Below are positions 23,801 to 29,774 of a stretch of 64,000 bases of DNA, in pieces (within the stretch, counting starts at the first letter, position 1; each line of letters starts with the position of its first letter). Origin of the DNA: Branchipolynoe longqiensis (lineage: Eukaryota > Annelida > Polychaeta > Phyllodocida > Polynoidae); the NCBI GenBank assembly GCA_030323885.1, contig CM059193.1, forward strand, positions 58,796,042 through 58,860,041. The letters run 5' to 3'. Made by a program: the position numbers and the translations under genes. The notes beneath the pieces are model-generated. The model was not told the DNA's origin and did no database searches. It saw nothing but the letters and a program-made list of their open reading frames with translations.

Positions 23801-26800
23801 CAACCCGCACCTCGCCATCCATAACACCGTCAGCTGATCCAACGATGAGCCCAGGTCCCTGAGCGAAGAAGCGCAATTATTTTTGGTTGTTGGGAGTTTT
23901 ACGTCCTGGCAACATCTGAGGTTATATCAGGAAGGGTACTGACTTGTGACAGTGCACACTCATGGTGACTTAATAGTGATGCACAAGTGGGAAACCAGGC
24001 CGATGGCACCATGACCCGATATCCCACTCACTCAATCACATTATCCGACACTGAGCTAACCAGTCCTTGCCCTATCCAATAACACCAAGCGCAAGGCTAG
24101 TAAGCGACAAGTATTAATTTTATATGAGTCAATGGTGTGACTTGACTGGGAATCGAACTCCCGACCTTCCGCACGCGAGGTCTGCGCTCTAACGATTCGG
24201 CCACCGCGCCCGACCAATTATTGTTGTCTTTGTACTTTAGTTGATTAAGCTGGAAATTTTCAATCGTGGACAATTGGTCTTCCTCATTCCACTGCTCCTT
24301 GCCCTATACTAGTTATGCAGAATCGATAGGATGACCGACACCTTCATAGGTGGACACTCTACCGCCTGAGCTACGTCCCACCCACTCACCCAAATACATA
24401 AGAACAACAAACAACAACAGATTGGCATTGACCCAACAGCCGAGAGTATCAGCAGCTTAAAGCTGCATAGTCCGATGAAATATCAAAGTTTCAAAACCAA
24501 ACTAATTATCTAGATTTGATTTTACATATCGAACTTAGATACTAATGCACTTAATAAGCATTTGTTTCTGCATAGAAGGCAATACTGAGTCAATTTAACA
24601 GAACCTGTTACTGCAGAAGTCTATGGTGTCAGAGCTTGTCAAAACTAATTTTCAGGACGGGTACCGACTTGTGACAGTGCGCACTCATGGCGACTTTATA
24701 GTGCTGTCCCACTGGGAAACCAGGCTGCCGGCACCATGACCTGGTATCCCACTCAGTCACATTATCCTGACACTGAGCACACCAGTCCTTGCCCTATCCT
24801 AATAATGCCGAGCGCCTGGCTAGGAAGCGACAAGTATCAATTTTAAAGTCATTGGTTTGACTCGACCGGGACTCAAACCCAGGACCCCACGATCTACCAG
24901 CACGGGAGACGGACGCTCTAACTCATTCGGCCATCCCGTATGGTCTCAGTAGTGAAGAAACACAATGAAATGGTGAGGCTTGTAAATAACAGACCTTAAC
25001 AGATGTATCTAAGCTATCAGCGACTGGTGAAGTATCAATCATTTAGACTCTACACAGCACACCTGTAGGACACGAGTCATCGATAATCTAGGTTGCATAA
25101 ATTATGCAACTGGTTTCAAAAGCTTTGGCAGTCACTTGCTCAGCCCGCCCCCATGCTCCCTGATTACTTCCTGCTATGGTTGTACTATCATCATCATCAT
25201 CATGCTGTCGGTCGCAAAGCGACAAAGACTGCTTTCATTACTTGACTGTCGCTCTCCATTTAACTCTCTGTAACATTTCATGAAAGCTGCCTGCAAAAGT
25301 GTTGAAGTGCTGCTGGCTTTTGCAAGTTACCAGTGGCACTCTCTCGAGGAGCAAATAGAGGTTTCCCACTGGCCAGACAGGCGCAAAACTATTTGTCCCT
25401 GCAGTGGCTAGTTGGAATGCAGGTATTGCAATACCTCAGGGAGGTTGATGCCCCTGCCCTGCAGAGTTGTAAACCACTGCCTTATGGTACAGGTTCTTGA
25501 CAGAACTGAAGGCTAAGGGAGCAAACCCTAACCAGAAAACCATGCCACTGTGGCAGCATCAAGGGCGGTTGATGTATGGTTGTACTATATTAATATATTA
25601 AAGGTGGGACAAACATGGTACTGGTATAACATCAACAGTGAGACACATTTTCTCCCAACTTTGACAGGGTTGTGATTCACCTCTGACCAGAGTCAGAGGT
25701 GAATCTTTTATCTACTTACTTACCTGATTGAAGTGATGATGCTGTTGGACAGCTTCAGCTGGGTCATGTTGGGCAGGTGCACACCAAAGTTTCCCATACT
25801 GGTATCCTGAGTGTTGACTTTGAGTTCGAGAAAGGTTACTAATTCTAAATCATCCTCACCCGTCAGGTCCTGCTACAAACATAAAACAAGTGAACGCCGC
25901 TGTTTGAGAGCAAAAAGGCAGTGATCATCAGCAACTGAGTGCAAAACTATAAAAGCGCGCATCTTTAAAGTTGCATAGTTCGATGGTTTTGAGTTTCTGT
26001 CATTTTTCTGAGACAAATACATTAAATTGATAGTTACATTTACTTTAGTTTGAAGTACAGATGAACCTCGATCCAATGGACACCGATGCAATGGATTCCG
26101 GATCCAACGGACACAATCCGCTAGAGTGAATATCTGGTTTGAACGTCTAAAGCTCCCGAATGATATCCGTAAGGCTAAGGACAAGCTTAGAAAATATGCT
26201 GTAAAGTTTAATGTTGACTCTAGTAAGGATAAGAAGGGGCTGTGTTCAAGTGGTACGTGCAACAGCGATCGGTAAAGGTGAATGTGCATGGGGCAGAGCC
26301 TCCGGAAAATTTTGTCGCTGCAACGGACAAGCGGCTTTAACGGACAACTGCTCCCCCCTATTAGACCGTTGGATCAAGGTTCATCTGTAACTTTATTTTA
26401 GATGGCTAAGCTTTGAGATATTTGTAGTGCAAATATGTCAAATCAGTTTTAGCAAGCATGCCAAAACTCTTGACACCGTAGGCTTCAGTAGAAACAGCTT
26501 CTATTAAGCTGTCTCAGTATTCCCTTCTATGTGGCAATACATGCTTAATAAATGCCGCAGTATCTAAGTTAGATAGGCCTAGATAATTGTTTCGGTTTTG
26601 AAAATTTGATGCTTCATCGGACTATGCAGCTTTAAACAAACAGAAACCGGGTTATTACATAACAGTCAATGGGGGACCTCCGACTTTTTAGTTCAAATTC
26701 CTGCCGTTCGCGTCTCCACTGAACGAGTGGGCCTATTCGGCACACTGTCACACTGCAAACCCAATGGCTATGAGCAATCTTCATACAGAAGAAGTCAAAT

Positions 26801-29774
26801 ATCTCTAAAACCACATGACCTAGACACAAACCACTTGGTATACATGTAGAAAACATACAACGAATACATTATATTAAATTTCTAAGGTTAGGGTTCTGTA
26901 TTTCTATTAATTTTGAATAAAATAAACGTTTTGCACTGGGCGTACCGCCAAACTCAGTGCATTGTCAATGGCCGTGAGCAATCTTCATACAGAAGAAGTC
27001 AAATATCTCTAAACCCACATGACCTAGACACAAACCACTTGGTATACATATAGAAAACATACAACGAGTACATTATATTAAATTTCTAAGGTTAGGGTTC
27101 TGTATTTCTATTAATTTTGAATAAAGTAAACGTTTTGCACTGGGCGTACCGCCAAACTCAGTGCATTGTCAATGGCCGTGAGCAATCTTCATACAGAAGA
27201 AGTCAAATATCTCTAAAACCACAAGACCTAGAGACAAACCGCTTGGTATACATATAGAAAACATACAACGAATAGATTATATTAAATTTCTAAGGTTAGG
27301 GTTCTGTATTTCTATTAATTTTGAATAAAATATACGTATTGCACTGCGCGTACCGGCAAACTCAAAGCATTGTCAATGACCGCGTAGGCCCACTACTACC
27401 GATGCGCCACCAAGTGTCGGAAAATGAACTACGCCACATGTCCCCATTGGTAAATGTGTCGTTCTCTGAAACTGGACACCACATATTTGATTTCCATGTT
27501 ATGATGGTGATAATTAATTCTTTTTCGTTGTTGACAGCACGTCAAATGGTTATTCTTGCCTCTGTGCGTTATGCATGTTAGAAATACTACATGTATTTAA
27601 TCTATCCTACCAAATGTAACAAAAGTATGCTTGTATGATTTTGTGATAAAGTGAAAATGTAAGATTTTACACATCGACACTATGCATATACGACTTTTTT
27701 TCAACTTTCTTCTTGTAAGATATAGCCTTGTTTGTCTCACTATAGTCATTAAATCTTGTTTGAATTTATTTTTTAATTTAAAATGATGTTCTGAATGTAT
27801 GTTTGAGTTCCATGTTACACAAGTGATTTTAACGCATTACTCAATTTGCCTAAGATCAAAATAACAAAATGAAAACTTTTTACTTTCAACTCTAACATGA
27901 TTGTTATGTTCATACATGTAAACCTTCATATAAACATGGATGCCATTATTTGGAATATTTGTTGGGGGTTATTATTTGGAAGGTTTTCACTTTTTGTTTC
28001 CATGTCACACTTTAGTGCCCAGTTTCAGAGACTGATTCAAATACAAAACGGACAGACAAAACGAAAAGAACACTTTAAAAAGTCTAAAACGAAAACAAAG
28101 AAAATGAATAAGGAAAGAATGCGAAAATTAATTTCAGAGTAACTAATGCCTATCGGGAGAAAAACAGGAAAAGACTCAAAAAGTGTTGTGAGAACTATAT
28201 TTTCAACATCTACCTTAAACGCGGAAAGTCCCAGAGTGAAGCGCAAGAAAATAGGGTCAGACGGTACAATGTTGTTGTGGTTGTCTAAATTTTGTACTTG
28301 AAAAAAAAGAATTATTCATTGAATTGTTAAGTTATAAATGTCAAAAAGAAGAAGAAACACATCGTTACAAAGTATTTAACACACAAAAAAGGAGCCACGA
28401 GGAACCGGTTATTTCCCAAAATATTGTATAAATTTGTATATCATATCTATATCAGCTGTACTGCTAATGTGTGTGGTCCCTCGGTTTTGGTGCTAGGCAG
28501 TCTTGGGCTTCCTGTCTGTTATTGTGGGTTTGATTTTTGGTTTTGTGTAGTAATATAGTTCCATATAGGCCCACCTTTATAAACGACGCCTAGGTTCAGG
28601 GTCGATATCATTGTCGCCAAAAATAAATGGAAGTCATCCACTCCCCTCCCCCCCTCCCCATCCCCCTCACAACCCACCTCTCTGTTCAGGGTTTAAGGTT
28701 GAAGCAGCGAAGCCCGATAAAAGCATCACATTAAAAAAAACTATTCTTACGTGGATTTAATCCTATATGTGGTGTTCTCTGTGGCGGAGTGATTAGAGTG
28801 TCTGACTTTTTTCTAGGTCGGACTACTAATCTGAAGGTCGGTGGTTCGATGTGTATAACTTACAGCGTCATCAAAGGCCAGTTGCTCTCATACCATGTCT
28901 ATGTGGTGTGGGAGGTTAAAAATCCCTTGGGTCGGTAAAAGTGTAGGCTTGGGCTTTCTATCGAATGGTGAAAACAAGTCTATTCAGACTTATCCATGAT
29001 AGGCAGTATAAATCTTCAAGAACAAAAAGAAGGAAAAAAAAGAAATAGAACTTAGTACTGCTGAAACTTATGGTGTCAGGATTTCCACGTATCTTCAAAT
29101 GTTGATTGATTGATTGATTGAGAGAGACAGAGGGAGAGACAGAGGGAGAGACAGAGAGAGAGAGAGAGAGACAGAGAGAGAGAGACAGAGAGAGAGACAG
29201 AGAGAGAAAAAAAAAGAGGGACAGAGACAGAGAAATTGAAATAGGAAGATAAAGAGAGAAAGAGAAATTGAAAGAGAAAGAGAGAAAGAAAGAGAAATCG
29301 AAAGCGAAAGAGAAAGATATTCAAATTTAGATAACTGTTTTGGTTTTGCCAAGTGTGATGCTTTGATCGGACTGTACAGCCTTAATTGAAGCTGACCCAC
29401 TACTAGGAGTAGTACTAGTGCTGCCGTGCCCCGACCCCACCCACCGTTTCCCAGCCTCCCACTCTGGGTGTTCGTACCAGTTTTTCCAGCTCCCCGTAAA
29501 ACTCCCACGGCACTGCGAGGGACCGTACCAGTTTGCGTGCAGACAGGTGATCCTCCAGCAGCAAGTCCGTCTCCTCCTGTGGAACCGGCTCCGGGTTTAC
29601 CTTTGATTCTTTGAATTCTGTGATTTGGACGCCGCGTCCCCCAAGCGCAGTCGACAGGCGGCCTGGTGAGCTGGGTGTCGTCTGCTCGCAGGTACCACCA
29701 CCACTACCACTACCACTACCACCACCACCACCATCACCATCATATTTGTGGGAATGTGGCAGCTGGGGGTCCAT
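2441..29774 (-). CDS. LRRC56: LRRC56, leucine-rich repeat protein of ciliary dynein assembly (12 coding exons)
   Basis: Coding exons on the minus strand: 29774-29478, 25872-25724, 23858-23679, 20138-20024, 18663-18468, 16776-16603, 15847-15699, 14066-13942, 13577-13402, 10107-9986, 6599-6430 and 2834-2441. They sum to 2247 nt, 748 codons plus TAG; every donor is GT, every acceptor AG, and phases match at all 11 introns. Residues 100-247 form the leucine-rich repeats: NFGVHLPNMTQLKL, then LTVLWMARCGLEDIDGVAS, LKELYLAYNEVNDVSP, LTILDLEG, and LCPSLTHLTLEGNPVC. This order, followed by RRIPQLQYLDEE and CGNPSKALKGRRHQ, is that of LRRC56 (human form 542 residues, from memory). LRRC56 proteins bind intraflagellar transport machinery and are needed for loading outer dynein arms in cilia. 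The C-terminal half is disordered, ending in an SP-rich repeat domain. The start ATG at 29774 is the least certain part, since the 5' exon lies in a tandem array. Five junctions border tandem arrays made from the junction itself. Confidence 0.85.
2835..3030. repeat. GT-rich microsatellite beside the last LRRC56 acceptor
   Basis: Alternating GTGTGAGTG/GTGTGTGG runs on the plus strand; on the LRRC56 strand this is a long CA/CT-rich polypyrimidine region ending at the acceptor. Confidence 0.85.
3083..3418 (+). mobile_element. SINE-A (tRNA-derived), near full length
   Basis: Family-defining copy. It has a tRNA-like head with box A (TCGAATAGGTAGAGCGC) and box B (GAGTTCAATTCC), a body containing ATTGATACTTGTCGCTTCC, GGATAGGGCAAG and GCAGCACTATAAAG, and a tail TTAGATGTTGCTAGGATG followed by (AAC)n. 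RNA polymerase III boxes suggest transcription from the head. The family is the commonest repeat here. Confidence 0.85.
3629..3850 (-). mobile_element. SINE-A, 3'-truncated copy
   Basis: The head is at the right end (GAGACGGGACGCTGAACTCA) with duplicated box B (ACCCATGGGTTCGAATCCCA). A sequence beginning ATTGGTCTTCCTCATTCCAC replaces the usual body, as also at about 24265. Confidence 0.7.
3853..4190 (+). mobile_element. MITE M1, damaged, with SINE-A tail inserted
   Basis: Begins TTGCATGGTCCGATGG and reaches CTTAATAAGTGCACC. The SINE-A tail (GTTGGTTGGTTG...CATCTAAGGTCATA, 4062-4122) sits in its middle. Confidence 0.6.
4205..4935 (+). pseudogene. LINE reverse transcriptase C-terminal remnant
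   Basis: Translation gives QDLGIMIDNTLTFTDHITKV, then after a gap HLDYCSQLWAP, then (frame changed) FKHKLDKYLWTIPDLP. These are the LGV-D--L-F--HI, PHLEYC-Q-W-P and F---LD--L motifs of the CR1/L2-like LINE RT tail. It carries at least two frameshifts and an internal deletion after about 4313, so it is dead. It ends in (AACTGAACTAA)n. Confidence 0.75.
5322..5662 (+). mobile_element. MITE M1, complete, TTAA flanks
   Basis: Terminal inverted repeats AGTTGCATAGTCCGATGG and CATCGGACTATGCAACT, flanked exactly by TTAA at 5318-5321 and 5663-5666. Non-coding, 341 bp. A TTAA duplication is the signature of piggyBac-type transposases. Confidence 0.85.
5684..5968 (+). mobile_element. SINE-A
   Basis: Head GATGGCCGAATCGGTAAAGC with box B AGTTCAATTCCCGG; tail ends at TATGACCTTAGA, where an oppositely oriented copy begins, giving a head-out inverted pair. 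Confidence 0.85.
5969..6305 (-). mobile_element. SINE-A
   Basis: Tail at left (TTGGTTGGTTGTTGGAG), head at right (GGCCATCCCGTCTG). Together with 5684-5968 it can fold into a long hairpin. Confidence 0.85.
6430..6599 (-). CDS. LRRC56: LRRC56 coding exon 11
   Basis: Acceptor GGTCTGCAG, donor GTCAA/GTGAGT. Encodes YDDSFEARDDPSASPASPEQ and a Gly/Ser-rich stretch to SLKSSRV. The AA left by the donor joins the G of the last exon to make Lys; an unspliced reading would stop at the next codon. Confidence 0.85.
6640..6860. other. Poly-T run and GA-rich tract in LRRC56 last intron
   Basis: 17 T at about 6651-6667 and a GGGA-rich block (6786-6832). No gene. Confidence 0.6.
7060..7290 (+). mobile_element. 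SINE-B, 5'-truncated
   Basis: Body CTCTGCCAATTTGGATTTCC, GTCGGTAAAAGTGTAGGCTC, and tail CTAATGGACCAAAAAAAA. The tRNA head is missing. Confidence 0.75.
7296..7790 (+). mobile_element. MITE M2 with SINE-A tail fragment inside
   Basis: GGTGGTCTCCGG start, minisatellite core, GATCTTTCATCCC end. A 60-bp SINE-A tail in reverse orientation lies at 7648-7710. Confidence 0.65.
7880..8777 (+). mobile_element. MITE M12 (ends CAGGGTTCC) hosting M2 and SINE-B
   Basis: Ends CAGGGTTCCTGCA (7880) and TGCGGGAACCCTG (8765-8777) are inverted repeats. The M2 element at 7941-8258 is flanked by TTTAAT on both sides, a target duplication, and a headless SINE-B lies at 8544-8755. Confidence 0.6.
8796..9990 (-). 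repeat. 75-bp minisatellite, about 16 units, carrying the exon 10 splice donor
   Basis: Period 75 bp (AATAA at 8816 and 8891). On the LRRC56 strand each unit contains a donor-like CNGGTAGGGAGGAAC; the unit at the exon junction reads CTGCAG/GTAGGGAGG and is the real donor of exon 10. Variants read TATAGGTAGGG, TAGAGGTAGGG or TACAGGTGGGG. Since 75 is a multiple of 3, a 118-residue frame is open on the plus strand (9485-9841), not a gene. Confidence 0.95.
9986..10107 (-). CDS. LRRC56: LRRC56 coding exon 10
   Basis: Acceptor ACGCAACTAG, donor CTGCAG/GTAGGG. Encodes LQRRSSSGLRHARGYKLS, then a Ser/Arg/Pro tail, RRKRLQ. The donor is the first unit of a 16-copy minisatellite filling the start of the next intron. 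Confidence 0.83.
10226..10294 (+). mobile_element. SINE-A tail fragment
   Basis: CCGTCCTGATATGACCTTAG, GTTGCTAGGACG and (AAC)n only. Confidence 0.7.
10376..10721 (+). mobile_element. MITE M1, complete, TTAA flanks
   Basis: AGTTGCATAGTCCGATGG to CATCGGACTATGCAGCT, bounded by TTAA at 10372-10375 and 10722-10725. Confidence 0.85.
11147..11812 (+). mobile_element. MITE M1 interrupted by SINE-B
   Basis: M1 left part to 11216 and right part from about 11529, with a full-length SINE-B at 11217-11527 between them. M1 is thus the older insertion here. Confidence 0.75.
11217..11527 (+). mobile_element. SINE-B (tRNA-derived), full length
   Basis: Family-defining copy: tRNA-like head with box A (GTGGCAGAGTGGTTAGAGTG) and box B (GCGGTTCGATTCCCC), body CCAATTTGGATTTCCACCGC and GGTCGGTAAAAGTGTAGGC, tail TAGGCAGTATAAATCTTCAA plus A-rich end. 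Head spacing suggests a tRNA with a long variable arm (Leu/Ser type), an inference. Confidence 0.85.
12053..12297 (-). mobile_element. SINE-B
   Basis: Head at right (CACTCTAACCACCCCGCCAC), truncated tail at left near TAGAAAGCCCGGGCC. Confidence 0.8.
12298..13401. other. LRRC56 intron 9 unique part, no gene recognised
   Basis: No repeat family identified between the SINE-B and exon 9, except short CTTGGCTTGACTTAG repeats near 13070. Confidence 0.4.
13402..13577 (-). CDS. LRRC56: LRRC56 coding exon 9 (acidic segment)
   Basis: Acceptor TTCATGTGGCAG, donor GAGCCCAG/GTTAGT. Encodes RQKQLDLERAPQILRIDH, then the acidic SLSGDESVDSDLEEEE. An upstream donor at 13455 (GGGAG/GTCAGC) is usable, but its phase would force a different frame in the next exon, so the distal donor is preferred. 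Confidence 0.8.
13817..13862 (+). mobile_element. MITE M3 right-end fragment
   Basis: TTCGCAAAGTGGTCGCAAGC followed by GTAGTGTGACTGGGGC and TA. Same end as the complete copy at 49933-50179. Confidence 0.6.
13942..14066 (-). CDS. LRRC56: LRRC56 coding exon 8
   Basis: Acceptor CTCTTCTAG, donor CAAGA/GTGAGC. Encodes HAKNPHATALDRE, then SMVQLLEELKEWKTTHQE, a short amphipathic helix. 125 nt, phase 0 in and 2 out. Confidence 0.85.
14166..14300 (-). mobile_element. SINE-A tail and M2 end fragments
   Basis: GGTTGGTTGTTGGAGTTTTA...GGTCATATCAGGAC (14170-14222), then GGGTTGAAAGTGGTCTC of M2 at 14266. A second short SINE-A tail lies at about 14117. Confidence 0.55.
14495..14843 (-). mobile_element. SINE-A
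   Basis: Tail GTTGTTGTTG at left, head at right (CTCATTCAGTCATCCCATAC). Nearly complete. Confidence 0.85.
14860..15188 (+). mobile_element. SINE-B with duplicated head
   Basis: The box A segment GAGTGGTTAGAGTGTCTG occurs twice in a row before the box B; otherwise full length. This copy plus 55 bp of following sequence recurs inverted at 18065-18450. Confidence 0.8.
15225..15663 (+). mobile_element. MITE M8 (ends ATAAAAGATTCACC)
   Basis: Inverted ends AAAAAGATTCACCCCGTAC and GGTGAATCTTTTATCTAG; core contains AACAGGAAGTGGAATCC and CTTAAATTAAGAATTTA. An inverted sister copy is at 19414-19855. It ends 36 bp from the exon 7 donor. Confidence 0.75.
15699..15847 (-). CDS. LRRC56: LRRC56 coding exon 7 (CGNP motif)
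   Basis: Acceptor GGTTGGTTTAAG, donor GACCAG/GTATGT. Encodes VEEFDTTNQDVSSLTLGS then IVCGNPSKALKGRRHQL, matching the conserved CGNP-RRHQ motif of LRRC56. The whole intron upstream is a tandem array of copies of this acceptor and exon start. Confidence 0.92.
15849..16534 (-). repeat. Tandem array of exon 7 acceptor copies, 8 units
   Basis: Units of about 72-105 bp. On the LRRC56 strand each has AATTAATTGGTTGTTTTCAG then TAGAAGAGCTTGA, matching the real junction GGTTGGTTTAAG/TGGAGGAGTTCGA. Copies of the TTCTACTG core (plus strand) lie near 15927, 16023, 16127, 16213, 16290, 16360, 16435 and 16518. The array fills almost all of the 755-bp intron. Units encode VEELDMTN-like pseudo-exon starts. 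Confidence 0.92.
16603..16776 (-). CDS. LRRC56: LRRC56 coding exon 6
   Basis: Acceptor TTCCTCCTGAAAG, donor CCCCG/GTAAAG. Encodes a low-complexity Pro/Ser/Gly/Arg segment beginning PGSSAGHPATGYRPAS. GC-rich compared with the AT-rich intron on its 3' side. Entry phase 1 and exit phase 1 agree with neighbours. No domain recognised. Confidence 0.8.
17340..18062 (-). mobile_element. MITE M11 interrupted by a LINE fragment
   Basis: CAGTGTTCATACCCATTTGG and GTATTCATAGTCGATTGACT match the reverse of 52385-52836. The LINE piece at 17432-17870 lies inside. Confidence 0.55.
17432..17870 (-). pseudogene. LINE 3' fragment (SDLRFTSAIWRH tail)
   Basis: The minus-strand translation contains LGLPRYNSASQLFANIDVP and SDLRFTSAIWRHSYKQLY, typical of the extreme C terminus of a LINE reverse transcriptase, and ends in GAAATAAAGTATTGAATTGA. 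A second copy is at 32655-32965. Confidence 0.7.
18128..18450 (-). mobile_element. SINE-B
   Basis: Head at right (CTCTATCCACTCCGCCAC), tail at left (TTTTTTTTTTTTGGTACATC). Ends 18 bp from exon 5's donor. Confidence 0.85.
18468..18663 (-). CDS. LRRC56: LRRC56 coding exon 5 (LRR cap)
   Basis: Acceptor GTGCCTTCCAG, then LDYDYRSVVKRRIPQLQYLD, the conserved cap after the repeats, followed by an acidic DDDWRLIEELMEDG helix. The donor chosen is TTGG/GTGCGT because only it gives phase 1, which the next acceptor needs. The frame would otherwise stop at TGA four bases on. The array at 18741-19345 lies just upstream of the acceptor. Confidence 0.87.
18741..19345 (-). repeat. Tandem array, 5 units of 140 bp, abutting exon 5 acceptor
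   Basis: CGCTAATCAATTTCCAAATT recurs at 18741, 18881, 19021, 19162 and 19301. On the sense strand the units contain CAAAATGTTCCCTGTGTAAC, repeating CAAAATGTTCCCTGTAGAGG that lies just upstream of the exon 5 acceptor. Each unit has a GATTAGCAATTG/CAATTTGGAAATTG palindromic core. Confidence 0.93.
19414..19855 (-). mobile_element. MITE M8, inverted sister of 15225-15663
   Basis: TAGATAAAAGATTCACCCGG at left and GGTGAATCTTTTATCTAG at right, about 440 bp. A partial further copy starts at 19850, and a solo end is at 19374. Confidence 0.78.
20024..20138 (-). CDS. LRRC56: LRRC56 coding exon 4
   Basis: Acceptor TTTTGTATTCAG, donor TCG/GTAGGTGC. Encodes NNIDDISQIEFLALCPSL and THLTLEGNPVCLMPTPEE, the last leucine-rich repeat and its capping cysteine. 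115 nt, leaves in phase 0. Confidence 0.93.
20870..21240 (-). pseudogene. LINE reverse transcriptase tail fragment
   Basis: The minus strand encodes HRKARVNTLNDKRKAHLKM, then RATRGSDGPRLI and ERSTEYMKARNGIHW, the pattern of the C-terminal region of CR1/L2-like LINE proteins (-R--HL---M, -TR-, F--S--Y-G---WN). 90 residues survive without the polymerase. Confidence 0.65.
21241..21906. other. LRRC56 intron 3, no gene recognised
   Basis: (TA)n and poly-T at 21369-21392, poly-G at 21858-21872. Overlapping 60-80 residue frames on both strands show no domain. Confidence 0.4.
21907..22250 (-). mobile_element. SINE-A with Leu-type head variant
   Basis: Head on the right reads CTACGGATTCGGCCACCGCG, a variant (GGCCGAATCGTTAGAGC type) differing from the GATGGCCGAATGAGTTGAGC type at 14495-14843. 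The two head types define subfamilies. Confidence 0.85.
22684..22880 (+). mobile_element. SINE-C (tRNA-derived)
   Basis: Family-defining copy: box A TGGTGTAATGGTTAGCA, box B GGGTTCGAGTCCCGG, pairing ends TCCTAGG/TCTAGGA, body TTTTCATCACCCCCATGACA, then CTACCCTGGGTATGTATG. Confidence 0.8.
22870..23690 (-). repeat. Tandem array of exon 3 donor copies, about 8 units of 75-90 bp
   Basis: Units contain GACTACTGTAGTCATTAGAA and TTCTAGGTCC (plus strand). On the LRRC56 strand the latter is GGACCTAGAA...GGGTTTGT, repeating the exon 3 end GGACCTAGAAGG/GTTTGT. A poly-T stretch and about 130 bp unrelated sequence (23030-23190) interrupt the array. Unit length is 87 bp between 23484 and 23571. Confidence 0.92.
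23679..23858 (-). CDS. LRRC56: LRRC56 coding exon 3 (core leucine-rich repeats)
   Basis: Acceptor CTTCGCTCAG, donor GAAGG/GTTTGT. Encodes LRR units LTVLWMARCGLEDIDG, LKELYLAYNEVNDVSP and LTILDLEG. 180 nt; the final Gly codon is split with the next exon. The donor side is repeated downstream in the array at 22870-23690. Confidence 0.93.
23882..24218 (-). mobile_element. SINE-A
   Basis: Box B region GGGAATCGAACTCCCGACC and box A GATTCGGCCACCGCGCCCG on the complement. It begins 24 bp from exon 3's acceptor. Confidence 0.85.
24462..24655 (-). mobile_element. MITE M1, truncated
   Basis: Starts TTAAAGCTGCATAGTCCGAT and is broken off by the SINE-A that starts at about 24656. Confidence 0.65.
24656..24945 (-). 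mobile_element. SINE-A
   Basis: Head on right CATTCGGCCATCCCGTATGG; tail truncated at CAGGACGGGTACCGACTTGT. Confidence 0.8.
25195..25592 (-). mobile_element. LINE tail, internally deleted copy of the element at 1-363
   Basis: GCTTTCATTACTTGACTGTC then a jump to CATGAAAGCTGCCTGCAAAA: about 270 bp missing relative to the left-edge copy. Preceded by (TCA)n. Confidence 0.6.
25724..25872 (-). CDS. LRRC56: LRRC56 coding exon 2
   Basis: Acceptor TTTGTAG before CAGGACCTG; donor CAG/GTAAGTAAG. Encodes QDLTGEDDLELV, then MGNFGVHLPNMTQLKL, the first leucine-rich repeat. 149 nt, exits in phase 2 and is completed as Arg by the first G of the next exon. Confidence 0.9.
25969..26631 (+). mobile_element. 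MITE M1, TTAA flanks, with a pogo-like element inserted
   Basis: AGTTGCATAGTTCGATGG to CATCGGACTATGCAGCT, TTAA at 25965-25968 and 26632-26635. Interrupted at 26058-26387. Confidence 0.85.
26058..26387. mobile_element. Tigger/pogo-like MITE with TA duplication
   Basis: Ends CAGATGAACCTCGATCCAA and TTGGATCAAGGTTCATCTG are inverted repeats, flanked by TA (26056-26057, 26388-26389) inside the M1 word GAAG-TA-ACTTTTATTTT. CAG..GAACCTCG and AACGGACA repeats are typical of pogo/Tigger elements. The interior keeps a transposase-like ACGGACAACTG context but no usable frame. Confidence 0.8.
26740..27390 (+). repeat. Tandem repeat, 3 units of about 202 bp
   Basis: CATACAGAAGAAGTCAAATA recurs near 26781, 26987 and 27190. 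Units also contain CTAAGGTTAGGGTTCTG. Related single units occur inverted at 29935-30345 and direct at 51490-51660, so the unit is a dispersed element. Confidence 0.85.
27391..28770. other. AT-rich stretch 5' of LRRC56 exon 2, no gene recognised
   Basis: Frames of 69-86 residues lack domains. A Lys-rich 81-residue frame at 27897-28142 is composition-driven. A C-run block is at 28640-28670. Confidence 0.4.
28772..29042 (+). mobile_element. SINE-B, internal deletion
   Basis: Head GTGGCGGAGTGATTAGAGTG, then GGTGGTTCGATGTGTATAAC: the segment between box B and the body is missing. Confidence 0.8.
29043..29390 (+). mobile_element. MITE M1 remnant with GA-rich microsatellite
   Basis: M1 words ACTTATGGTGTCAGG and CTGTTTTGGTTTTG at the edges; (GATT)n and (GAGAGACA)n expanded between 29102 and 29320. 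Confidence 0.65.
29478..29774 (-). CDS. LRRC56: LRRC56 coding exon 1 (residues 1-99)
   Basis: ATG at 29774-29772 opens MDPQLPHSHKYDGDG, a Gly/Ser run from a GGT triplet repeat, then GVQITEFKESKVNPEPVP and EETDLLLEDHLSARKLVRSL, comparable with the N-terminal motif of vertebrate LRRC56. It ends GAGCTGGAAAAACTG before GTACGA, phase 0. A candidate 24-nt intron inside (29577-29600) is too short to be spliced. The ATG lies 32 nt after a TTTTACAG acceptor, so a 5' UTR exon probably precedes it. Confidence 0.7.

Noticed and set aside
27290..27305. Telomere-like GGTTAGGG
   Set aside because: Single occurrence per 202-bp unit, no run.
29577..29600. Intron GTAAAC...CCACAG inside LRRC56 exon 1
   Set aside because: Only 24 nt; too short to splice, and the frame is open through it with conserved-looking residues.
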